Positions 55,204 through 64,000 of a DNA stretch of 64,000 bases are shown here, piece after piece. The notes below the pieces were generated by a model that saw nothing but the letters and a program-made list of their open reading frames with translations, searched no databases and was not told where the DNA came from. Position 1 is the stretch's first letter. Each line of letters begins with the position of its first letter. The position numbers were made by a program, and so were the translations under genes. The stretch comes from Rhynchospora pubera (Eukaryota > Streptophyta > Magnoliopsida > Poales > Cyperaceae): positions 274,555,229 to 274,619,228 of the forward strand of contig CM051459.1 in NCBI GenBank assembly GCA_028095005.1, read 5' to 3'.

Positions 55204-56109
55204 ATGTCAGATAATCAGGTACCATCTTCAGGCCTCAGTACTTCAGCAGCTGTGACAGTAAGTAATGGTGTATTACTAGCAGCGCTCATATTTCTTTTCT
55301 TAGTAGTAGTCTTCGTGTTTCTTCTGTATCTATATGCAAAGAGGTACATGGGCCCAAATTTGTTGGATTCCTCACAGCCCCACTTCACCTTCGTGACCGA
55401 CAATTTACCGACAGTACGCCGAGGCCTTGACACCGCGGTGCTTGAATCCATACCAGTGAAGGTTTTTGACGCAAAAGAGTTCAAAGAGGGACTAGAGTGT
55501 GCAGTTTGCTTATCGGATATAGCGGAAGGAGAGGAATTGAGACTTCTACCGAAATGCAATCATGGGTTCCATGTAAAGTGCATAGATATGTGGTTTCATT
55601 CTCACTCAACTTGTCCTTTGTGCCGTAGTGCGGTCGGTGACGACTCGGTACCCACTGGTCAAGAACCAAATGCCGAGTCGTTACAGGCTCAATCACTAGA
55701 TGCCGTTTCACGGGAAGGTTATGTGACCGAACCTCGGGTCCTGCCGACCAATGTGTTGTTTTGGGGTACAGGACAGGATGATGTCACTACCGGTACAGTA
55801 CAAGAAGCCACATCAAGTTCCAGTGGTACTGGTTCAGGGAAAAGAGGAGGAGGTCCTGGTATGCTAGTCATTGACATACCAAGACGGACAATGGAAAATA
55901 TGGTACCATCACCAATGTCGCCTTTGCCTCCTAGTGTAATGCCAATGGAGGAGATGAAATCTCCACTTTCAGCTCGGTTTAGGTCTCTCAAGAGGCTTCT
56001 AAGCAGAGGGAAACAGGTGGTGGGGCCCTCTGGCAGTCCAAGAGTAGGTGATATTGAGCAAGGCATTGTTCTTCACACTCCCAAAACACCAAGAAGTTTT
56101 CAAGGGTAA
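55204..56109 (+). CDS. ATL-family RING-H2 E3 ubiquitin ligase
   Basis: Intronless 301-aa protein with the full ATL layout. A hydrophobic N-terminal segment (residues ~22-46) is followed by the GLD signature (74-76, GLDTAVLESIPV) and a RING-H2 domain from C99 to C140. Zinc ligands are C99, C102, C118, H120, H123, C126, C137 and C140, with the Trp at 130 (DMW) expected for E2 contact. A long, disordered Ser/Pro/Gly-rich tail follows, with a basic stretch (RFRSLKRLLSRGK) and a conserved-looking KTPRSFQG end. ATL proteins are membrane-anchored E3 ligases, often rapidly induced by elicitors. The frame opens two codons earlier at a TTG, but ATG at 55204 is the start. The nearest named relatives from memory are ATL2/ATL3-type proteins. 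Confidence 0.95.
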   Translation: MSDNQVPSSGLSTSAAVTVSNGVLLAALIFLFLVVVFVFLLYLYAKRYMGPNLLDSSQPHFTFVTDNLPTVRRGLDTAVLESIPVKVFDAKEFKEGLECAVCLSDIAEGEELRLLPKCNHGFHVKCIDMWFHSHSTCPLCRSAVGDDSVPTGQEPNAESLQAQSLDAVSREGYVTEPRVLPTNVLFWGTGQDDVTTGTVQEATSSSSGTGSGKRGGGPGMLVIDIPRRTMENMVPSPMSPLPPSVMPMEEMKSPLSARFRSLKRLLSRGKQVVGPSGSPRVGDIEQGIVLHTPKTPRSFQG

Positions 56110-56621
56110 ATTTGTTAATTTTGAATTTGAATTGGTTGTTGGGTGGACAAAATTAGATATGTATAGTATAGAGTTTGGTGACTGGTAACTGGTAAGCATT
56201 CATTGGTTCCAAGTTGAATTGGGTTGTTGCCAATCATTGGGACAAATTCATCTGTCAATTCATTTTTTGATTTGCAAAAAGAATTTGTTATTTGTTTTCT
56301 TGTTGACAATTATACATTTATACGAGTAGCTAAGGAAGGGCCTAGAACTAGGTGGCTCAAAATAGATGAATGTGTACAGACAGGAGTTCAATTCTTGCTA
56401 TTTAATACAATAGTTTTGGTTATGTATACACAGTTCTATTTTTCTGTTTATATAATTATTGCTTTGTAATTGCCAGTTTGCAAGTACAGGGCTCAACAAA
56501 AGTTAACTGGTATTGATATTTTTTTTCAAATCTCTCGAGTTGTGTTCAGGCTATACAATTACAATCCTCAAATTGCATTTTTCTTTTTTGACCTAAAGTC
56601 CTGAACTGTTTAAATCTCATA
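56110..56621. other. 3' flank of the ATL gene
   Basis: Probable 3' UTR and spacer. No other gene recognised. Confidence 0.5.
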
Positions 56622-56779
56622 GGGCCATTTGGATCGCTTAGGAATTTGGGAAATTTTCTATTTTTAGATATAAATTTATTGGAAAGTATGTAAATTTATG
56701 AAGAGTTTGAATTGTTTATGATAAATTTATGTCTAAAATTTGTTATTCTTGTAAATTCCGGACACATCCAAACGGCCCC
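56622..56779 (+). mobile_element. PIF/Harbinger-type MITE, copy M3
   Basis: Ends GGGCCATTTGGATCGC and CATCCAAACGGCCCC. Shares TTTATTGGAAAGT.TGTAA and GAATTGTTTATGATAAATTT with M2 and M4. Confidence 0.8.
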
Positions 56780-57104
56780 TAGTTGAGATTATTGAGGTCT
56801 ATAGGACATTGCTTACTAGTTGATCGACCTTTCTGTACGTTTCTCTATATGAGATTTATTTCAGCTCCCATCCACAATTCGATGTACCAATTGCTACCTC
56901 TTACCATATGTTTAAGTTGTCAAACAGAAAGTATTAAAAAAAGGACAAACAAAATGAGCATAATAATCGGTCGAAAAGTTGAAAAACATAGCATAAATGA
57001 CAACAACGCTCATCCCAAATCACAAACTCCATTAGTGATGACGATAGATGTTTTTGGTGGAATTAAAAAACACAAAGAATGCTAAATAATAGAACTATAG
57101 AAGG

Positions 57105-57345
57105 AACTCCACTGCAGTTTTGCCGTCGTTTAAACAAAATGAACACACTAAATAAATAAGGTGAACATATAAATTATCAAAGTGAACAAATAAGTTCAAT
57201 AAAAATAAGTTAAATATGCATATAGAAATCTAAACAAGGGATGACAATTTTTGTATATGTTCACTTTGATCATTTATAAGTTCATGATGTCTATTTTATT
57301 TGTTCATTTTGTTCAAGCCATGACAAAACTGAAGATGACACTTAT
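57105..57345 (-). mobile_element. Foldback MITE family F, copy 2
   Basis: Inverted copy of the element at 26395-26660. Arms are GGTGAACATATAAATTATCA and TATGTTCACTTTGATCATT around AATATGCATATAGAA. Quasi-palindromic and non-coding; ends approximate. Confidence 0.7.
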
Positions 57346-57785
57346 GAAAAAATTATTTCTCAGTTAGAAATAATAATCTAAAATGAAAATTTGCAGAAAC
57401 AAAAAATGAAAATATAAAAACTACAAATATACTAATCCTAGCTAGGCTAATATCAAAATAAATCCAAATCAGAATTTGAATCGGATTTGGGTAGATTTCT
57501 TTCTTGGAATTCGTCAATAAGATGTTTGTATGAAATTTTTGTAACAAAAGTTAAAGAAAAGATGAAAAATGAAGTTCAAGACCCAGTTCTGAACCACAAA
57601 CACTTATTCATGCTTGGCATTCACCAACTAACCTTTAAAAAAAATAATAATGATACTGTCGCCTGTTTAACTATATATCTAATAAACTCCGAAAACCTTC
57701 ACAAAAAAATTAAAAAACTCTTCATTAATTGTCATTACTTTTAATAGTATTTTTAATCCATTTGTTATTCTCAACAAACCATCTA

Positions 57786-57926
57786 GGCTCCGTTTGGATA
57801 AGGTGTGGTAAGAAGAGAAGAAAGGAAGAAGTATTGGGAAGTGTGTAACTTTGTGAAGAATTTGAATTGTTTATAATAAATTTATTTCTTTCTTTCCTTC
57901 TTCTCAAATAGAATCCAAACGGAACC
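57786..57926 (+). mobile_element. PIF/Harbinger-type MITE, copy M4
   Basis: Ends GGCTCCGTTTGGAT and ATCCAAACGGAACC, flanked by CTA on both sides, a 3-bp TSD as expected for PIF/Harbinger. Internal GTGTGTAACTTTGTGAAGAA shared with the other copies. Confidence 0.85.
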
Positions 57927-59611
57927 CTAAATAATAATTTTCTAATCATGAATATACTATTCATTATCATATTTTTATTCACAATTTTTATTCGCTGACA
58001 TGCGATAATCAACTATCGCATACAATCTGAGCTGTTCGAATGAAATTTACATCGAATCTAAAAAAAAATTTCTCAAAAAATGAGATTGTCGAATTGCATG
58101 TTAATTTAGTAGATATGGTTTAATTGTCACTAGTTCCGTCTTTACTAAAAACAAGAAAGATACATCATTAACCGCTCAATTAATTAAATCATTTGTTCAG
58201 AGTTTGTATCCAAGGGTTTGGGTTGTCATCAAGCCAAGTTGGTCCTGTGAGTAATTGTATTGTATGGATGCTCCCGTAGCAAAGCTTCTCGTAATAAACG
58301 ATGTATTAAGAAAGTGATACTTCGTGTAATTAATTAGTGATGAATAAAGGACTGGAATTAAAAATAAGGGAAATAATGTATCTTGATAATTTATTTAAAT
58401 CATAGAAATAAGTATGTATATTTAAAAACACATTTGTGGAAATATTTTTAGATACATAAACTATATAGAGATGTCAATGCTTTCGGCTGGTCCGACCTAA
58501 CTCGGCGTGATCCAAACCAAATTGGGTCATTGGTCAACTCGACTGGCAGTCCAATATGATTGCTTATGTTTATGTATTTATTTATTTATGCAGCAAAATT
58601 TTAACTCAGAGACAATATAATGATATATCTTAATTAAAACAAAACTTAGTGTAGAGAAAATCTTAGATGTTGCTAAATTCAAATTAAGTCTAACAAATCA
58701 CAAGTAAATTGGATGGTCAAGTCGAAAGGAATTGCTATTGATGACAGTAATTTTACTTCCCGCAACATATTTTTATGTGTAAATGAGTAAATTTCCTTTT
58801 GTATATGTATTGCTAGTCCAGTAATTGAATATTAGACTTTCTTAAGTGATGTCAAGGCTTATTCTATCAAAGATATGTTGCACATCTCAAAATAACTAAC
58901 TCAGGTTGCACAAGTCGAACCGTCGTTCCGACAGGATCCAGCATGAATAAAAAATTTTATGCTTTGTACAGTTGTGGACTTGTTGTACTCCCAATTGTTT
59001 AGTCGTTGGATATTTTATACTCGTATATATGTACTGTGGATATTAGGATGTACTCCCAACTTTTTAGTCATTGGATATTTTCGGAACGGGTCGAGCCAAC
59101 TGGATCGGGTTGGGTCACAACTATACCCAATAGATAGTTCATCAATCAAATTACATTGTATCTAAATGTCATCTGTTGTACATAAATGATTGTTAATTTT
59201 AGACCATTCAAAAAAATTCACTTCTCAAACAATACAGTTTGGTTTCTCACATTATGAGCGGAACTTAACAAATACGGAGAGTTTGGAGATTTTAGCACTT
59301 GTCATAAAATTGTATTATTTACAAAGTTGCACCTGTTATAAAATCTCATCATTTTTTATATGCATCTTGACTTATATATATATGAAATCTAATATAATGG
59401 GATTATTCAACCATTTTTAAAAATCTAATATAATGCACCTGTTCATATCTTTATGTTGGATAATCCCTCTTTAAAAATCAGTATTTGCTTATAAGTTGTT
59501 ATCCTTAATTATTCTAATGGAAGGGCAGATAAATTACAATGAGGCTTTACAGATTATTTTCGGATTTTATACACGAAACTTATAATAGAATTTTCCTCCG
59601 ATATGATTTAA
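57927..59611. other. Intergenic, nothing recognised
   Basis: AT-rich spacer. Small frames (58959-59165, 59190-59420) lack domains. A near-duplicate phrase TGTACTCCCAA...TTAGTC.TTGGATATTTT occurs at about 58985 and 59050. Confidence 0.5.
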
Positions 59612-59758
59612 GGCTGTGTTTAGATGGGAGTGAGAATAAGAGAATAAGAGAAGATGGAAATAAATTTATTATTAAACAATCCAAACTCTTCACAAAATTA
59701 CACATTTTTCAATACTTTTTTCCTTATTCCTCTTATTCCACACCATCCAAACGGAGCC
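59612..59758 (-). mobile_element. PIF/Harbinger-type MITE, copy M5
   Basis: Ends GGCTGTGTTTAGATG and CATCCAAACGGAGCC, flanked by TAA on both sides (3-bp TSD). The internal AACAATCCAAACTCTTCACA is the complement of the signature in M2-M4, so it is inverted. Confidence 0.85.
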
Positions 59759-60370
59759 TAAGAGAGGTTCTATATTCAGTTCCTCTCCAGTTATGTAGAA
59801 AAATCATTTTTTATGTTTCATGATTAGCATACATTTGAAGGAATAAGAATAAAATGGTTGATCTCACATTCAAATGAAAAATGGTTGACCTCGTTCTATG
59901 TATAAAGAAATCTGTTTTATGTCAAAAATTCAGTAAGTTTTTTTTTTTTTTTGCATCACTGATTTCCTTGTCTTGATCTTGTACAATATGAAGAAAAAAT
60001 CTGATGATTTTTCACGAGAATTCGTTATTTTAGAAAAAAAAAGTTAATTAAAATTAACAGCTCATATTTAATTTATAACAAGTATCGTTTTAAATTTACC
60101 TCTTGAATTATTTATAGAAAATTTATGATCAAATAGACATCAAAATTTTATCTAGGCCGTATTCCTCTTGGAGGTGGATTTGTGGGTCGTTTGTGGTCTG
60201 CGGATGAGTGGTTCTAGGCTTGTAGCTTTTTGTTAAGCCACCGGTTAGCAAGCTCGGACAAAAGTGGTTGTTGCCTACTTGCTCATATGTGATTGGGCTT
60301 TACACTTTTCATGATCCAATTACAAAAAAAGGGCATCCAACTTGTGGTATTTTTGTGGTATTCTTGGTAT
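59759..60370. other. Intergenic, nothing recognised
   Basis: AT-rich spacer. The 60290-60370 part contains repeated GTGGTATTTTTGTGGTATTC, part of which may be the target duplication of the SINE that follows. Confidence 0.5.
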
Positions 60371-60512
60371 TCTTGGTCTAGTAGCAAAGAGCAATGCATC
60401 TTGACTTCTTAAGTGAAAGATCGCATGTTCGAAATCCGGCTGGGGGTCTTTCATACATTTAATTTAAAAATAAGTTGGGTGGCTTAGACCTCCAATTTAT
60501 CTTAAAAAAAAA
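60371..60512 (+). mobile_element. tRNA-derived SINE family S, copy 3
   Basis: Plus strand: head GGTCTAGTAGCAAAGAGCAA (A-box-like), then GCATGTTCGAAATCCGGC (B-box), GGGGGTCTTTCATACATTT and a tail CCAATTTATCTTAAAAAAAA. CTTGTGGTATT before and CTTGTCGTATT after the A tail are a plausible target-site duplication. Confidence 0.75.
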
Positions 60513-61794
60513 CTTGTCGTATTCTTTGAAATAAAAGGACATTTCTTTTTTGAATTACATTCGATATATCATATATATGTAGTTAAAGGAACAAAAATGA
60601 GCGGACATAAAGTTTTTTTTAAGAACTTCTTTTACGAAAATAACTGCTGAAACAAACACCAGATTAAATAGACTCTGTTTTTGAAACTATCACCGCCAGT
60701 AAAGTTATTTTATTTGTAAATATCATCACCGCCATCACAAATTCACAATACCTTTAAATTAGATTAACTATCTCGATTTAATGTGGAAGCCACATCATAG
60801 ATTATTACTATGTTTAAGAAATCAAATAGAAAAATTAATAGATAACATTATTGCCTCAACCAATAAAAAAATTTAATGGTTAAATTTCCAAATCGCTCGA
60901 TACATGAACATTCAATTATCAAATTGCACTAATTTGGTACAAAAATATTTATAAACTATATAAAATATATTTATAATTTTGCTTTGCATCTTTATCTGAC
61001 ATTTTCATCTATTGTCACGATAATTAAATAAATTCACTAATTCAGCATCGAAATAGTTAAATATCTAAAACCTACACATCATAATTCCGTCATTACTGGA
61101 GGTTAATACATTCTTATAATCTTATCCAAGTGACACAGACACACAGTCATAGAAAGCATCTACCGGTGTAAGAATTAAATGCGCATTTCAAGAAAAATTG
61201 TTTACTCCGATTGGACGGCGCCAGGGCTCTCAGAGTCTCAGTTCTCACTTCTCAGCCTGGAGTCCCTGGTGCCATCCTGGACAAATCTTTTTCCGAAAAG
61301 GCCCTCGAAACTTTCACTTTCTCACAAAAAGGCACAGGCACTCTTTCCTCTAATCAATCGCCTCTATACAAAGCGTTTGATCCCGCCGGACACTTCCTCC
61401 TCCTCCTCTCCTCCTGTCCTCTTGTTCTAAAAAGTTCTAAAAATCCAAAATATTATTAGAAAAAAAAGAAAATAATAGAATCTTTTCTAAAACAAGATCC
61501 TGTTCTGATCCTTTCTCCTCCTCCTCCTCCTCCTCTCTTTAGCGTTTCTTTGATCATTGCCTTCTTCTGATCAAAACCAATCACCCGCCTTTTGGGTTTT
61601 TTTTTATTGATCTAGCTCGGAAATGTTTTTTTTTTCCCCTTTTTTTTTGGGTTAAGAGTTATTACAGCCAGCCAACAATTTAGTTCCATCTCTTTATTAA
61701 TATAGACCTAGTTAACTTTTTTATATTGCTTTTGTAACACCTAGGAATACTTTATAATTTTTCTTGGAATGCGGGCATTGAATTATTTGCGATT
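60513..61794. other. Intergenic and presumed promoter of the HAD hydrolase
   Basis: AT-rich up to about 61200, then CT-rich leader sequence with a (TCC)n tract at about 61516-61536. The overlapping frames at 61179-61459 occur in this leader and have no domain. They could act as upstream ORFs if transcribed, but I have no support for that. Confidence 0.45.
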
Positions 61795-64000
61795 ATGCTA
61801 AATAGAGGGGCTATTCCATTGTTTCTCAGGAAATCGCGGTCTCTTTTGAGAAAGCGTGCCTCTTCTCCATTAATGGCTGCCAACAATATTCTTGCCCCAG
61901 CAAATTTTTGTAGATTTTCTCATCTCAGTGAGGCCAGCGAGAGGAGCTTGATCCAAAATAGGGTTTCTTTTGACATGGGTTTTGGTTCGGGGTTAAATGT
62001 GAAAAATGGGTTGAGCATGAAAAACTGGATGAGTATTGGGAGGGATCAAATTCAAACGAGTTGCGCCATGGCCCGGTACAAGCAATCCGTTAATGGGTCT
62101 GAGCTTTTTCTTGTGGAGAGTTTTGATGCTGCAAAATCACTTAATGGTAGTGGTGAATGTGGAAATGGGAAACCTTTGGGTTTTCCTGGTAAACCCGGTC
62201 AAGAAAAATTAGTCGTTGCTGTTGATGTGGATGAAGGTTTGTGGGTTATCTGGATGTTATGTTTTGCTTGTTCAGTTGTTGCTGAAATTTGAATGTGCAA
62301 TTCAAAGCATGTTTTTGTCAATATCATCTAACTTGTTTAATCAGAAATTGTATTTTGCCTGATTTATCTAATTTGTCATTGGTTAACAGTTCTTGGAAGC
62401 TTTCTATCAGCTCTAAATAAATTTATAGCTGATCGGTGCTCCTGGAATCACTCTGTATCAGAATATCATGTCTACGAATTTTTTAGAGTAAGTATATACA
62501 TTTAGTAGTGTTTGCTTTTGATTAAAACTCTTCTGGTCTTGATCACTTATGATGTGTACTTGGCGTTGCTGCAGATATGGAAATGTTCGAGAGCAGAAGG
62601 TACTAAATACTTCCATTTTGTGGATATAATAATTTTCTTATGTCAATTTACCTGGAAATGATATAAGATTTTGTTTTTGACATGTTTCTAGGTTCATTCT
62701 GTGACCTAAGTCCTAATTGGCATTTCCAATGTGGAGCTTAATTAATATGGAAAATGTAGCTAAACACCAGTCCCACTTAATCCAAATTGAAGAGCTGCTA
62801 TGACCTGAACCATGATGACTAATTCAAAATATGCTATACTGTTTGAATGCTTAGCAATTTTCGGTTTTATGTATTTCAAATTCTAACATGATTTTGTTTT
62901 ATTAAATATGGCAGCTGATATATTAGTGCATGAGTTCTTTAAAACTCACTATTTTCAAGATGGTATCCATCCCATACCTGGTGCATACAGTGCACTCCAG
63001 AACCTCTCTTCCTTTTGTAGCTTATCTGTTGTAACGTAGGTTCTTGTTCCCTCTGTTTTGAATCTCCTTTTTTGATATCTCTTTTGCTTAATTCTTAACC
63101 AACTCTTCTCATCTGGAAAAAAAAAGGTCTAGGCAGAATGCTATTAGAGATCACACATTAGAGTGGATAGAGAAGCACTATCCCAATTTATTTGAGGAGA
63201 TTCACTTTGGAAATCATTTTGCTCTGGATGGACAATCCAAGCCTAAATCTGAGATTTGCAGGTAATTGCTTTTTATCAAGGAATATAATACTAGAACAAA
63301 TACATTTCAAGTGACTAGTGACTACTAGTGTGTTCTTGACTGTTTTGGAACTAATTTCCTTGGGCATTAATGGTCGATGTTGTGGTTTGGTCTTATATTC
63401 TTAACACATTCCCTAATAGTATGTAAAAATTGAAATATTTGCAACTGACACAAACAATTTGTAACATAAGGATATATTGTTATTATATTGACAATCTTGC
63501 CCATCTTTAATCAACTTCTGTGCCAATCCCAAAAGGTGATTGAAATCAAGACGAGATAATTCATTTGCTCTTTAGCAGGACCTATATTTTTTATTAATAC
63601 ACAAGGTGTCCAAAGCACTTAAATTTGGTATTCCTACCATTGAGATATCAATTGGGTGATGATATTTGCTAAATATCCAATAATTTACTAGTTTGAATCA
63701 CAAAAATTACAAACATGGAAATGTTGGACCTTATTTTTAGATGAGATATGTTGAGTGTAATTTCTAAGAACCATTGTGATTTGATTTTCTGTTTCATATT
63801 TGCATCTTAAATTGCATCTTGAAATAAAATTAAATGTGACATTTTTTATATCTAGGTCTCTTGGGGCACAAATCCTCATAGATGACAACCCTAGATATGC
63901 ACTGGAATGTGCTGAGGTGGGCATTAAGGTTTTGCTATTTGATTACCACAACTCGTACCCGTGGTGTAAAACTGGTGTTGAAGAATCACACCCCTTGGTG
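61795..64000 (+). CDS. HAD-superfamily hydrolase (NT5C-like), 5' part, cut by window end
   Basis: Partial model: join(61795..62236, 62390..62487, 62575..62599, 62915..63035, 63127..63261, 63856..>64000), giving at least 322 codons, with GT-AG introns and matching phases. The N-terminus (LFLRKSRSLLRKRASSPLM) is basic and Ser/Leu-rich, suggesting a mitochondrial or plastid transit peptide. The hydrolase begins at VVAVDVDEVLGSF: HAD motif I DxDxV with D144 as expected nucleophile and D146 as acid/base, split by intron 1. A helical cap region follows, then motif II VVTSRQ and the motif IV-type IDDNPRYALECAE. The order fits the 5'(3')-deoxyribonucleotidase-like (NT5C) branch; the plant homologues' substrate is uncertain. 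Exon 3 is a 25-nt micro-exon. The exon 4 donor (AC/GTAGGT) and exon 5 acceptor after an A-run were chosen because they restore SVVTSRQNAI. Confidence 0.85.

Noticed and set aside
55215..55559. Minus-strand frames of 76-115 codons across 55215-56066
   Set aside because: Antisense shadows of the intronless ATL gene.
61179..61459. Two overlapping 82-83-codon frames upstream of the HAD gene
   Set aside because: Leader-type CT-rich DNA, mutually overlapping frames, no domain; at most upstream ORFs.
1..64000. Bacterial, organellar or viral insertions
   Set aside because: Apart from the gag-only retroelement, nothing resembled plastid, mitochondrial, bacterial or pararetroviral genes on inspection.

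Overview
The window is nuclear DNA from a flowering plant, most likely a eudicot. The evidence is AT-rich intergenic DNA, GT-AG introns, plant-specific gene families (ATL RING-H2 ligase, DIR1-like lipid-transfer protein, plant-type GT31 cluster), a plant-type tRNA-Trp and the plant Met-tRNA primer-binding site TGGTATCAGAGC in an LTR element. I cannot name the species. No bacterial, viral or organellar block is visible.

Layout. (1) 1-20.3 kb: four GT31 (Galactosyl_T) genes. The first is cut by the window edge, two are intact and intronless on the + strand (4517-5422, 16483-17415), and one is inverted with a single intron (19180-20324). Between them lie foldback MITEs (2.9-4.05 kb), a diverged tandem duplication (8.3-10 kb) and a 5'-truncated L1-type LINE with a 14-bp target-site duplication (10443-15451). 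The LINE carries a GC-rich insertion. (2) 21.4-26.0 kb: a DEAH-box RNA helicase, reconstructed as 12 exons and 707 codons. (3) 26.4-32.2 kb: repeat-rich DNA with exon-like fragments of an unidentified gene, a segmental duplication, a 1.3-kb TIR element inserted in one duplicate (the other keeps the empty site) and a minisatellite of about 100 bp. (4) 32.7-36.3 kb: 26S proteasome ATPase subunit RPT1 (10 exons, 426 aa), with TGGGC-type promoter elements. (5) 37.3-38.2 kb: a small secreted lipid-transfer protein whose last micro-exon is duplicated. (6) 39.4-51.8 kb: a transposon graveyard holding a tRNA-derived SINE, a hAT-like element with another TIR element nested in it, an intact tRNA-Trp gene, a young gag-only LTR retrotransposon nested in an older element, a Mutator-like element with 9-bp TSDs and a transposase fragment, and smaller MITEs. 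(7) 55.2-56.1 kb: an intronless ATL-type RING-H2 E3 ligase. (8) 61.8 kb to the end: the 5' six exons of a HAD-superfamily hydrolase running off the window.

The host genes are unrelated housekeeping, stress and cell-wall or glycosylation genes and do not form a pathway. The only functional cluster is the GT31 tandem array. Most other structure comes from transposable elements, and many insertions are bounded here to the base by TSDs. The most notable are the LTR retrotransposon whose U3 holds about 17 copies of a 16-bp palindrome just upstream of its TATA box, the Mutator-like element whose arms are built from AAGATCGGAATC-type palindromes, and the TIR element with its empty site preserved next door.

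Gene models were built by hand from splice consensus and frame continuity. All family assignments come from motif recognition, with no database search.
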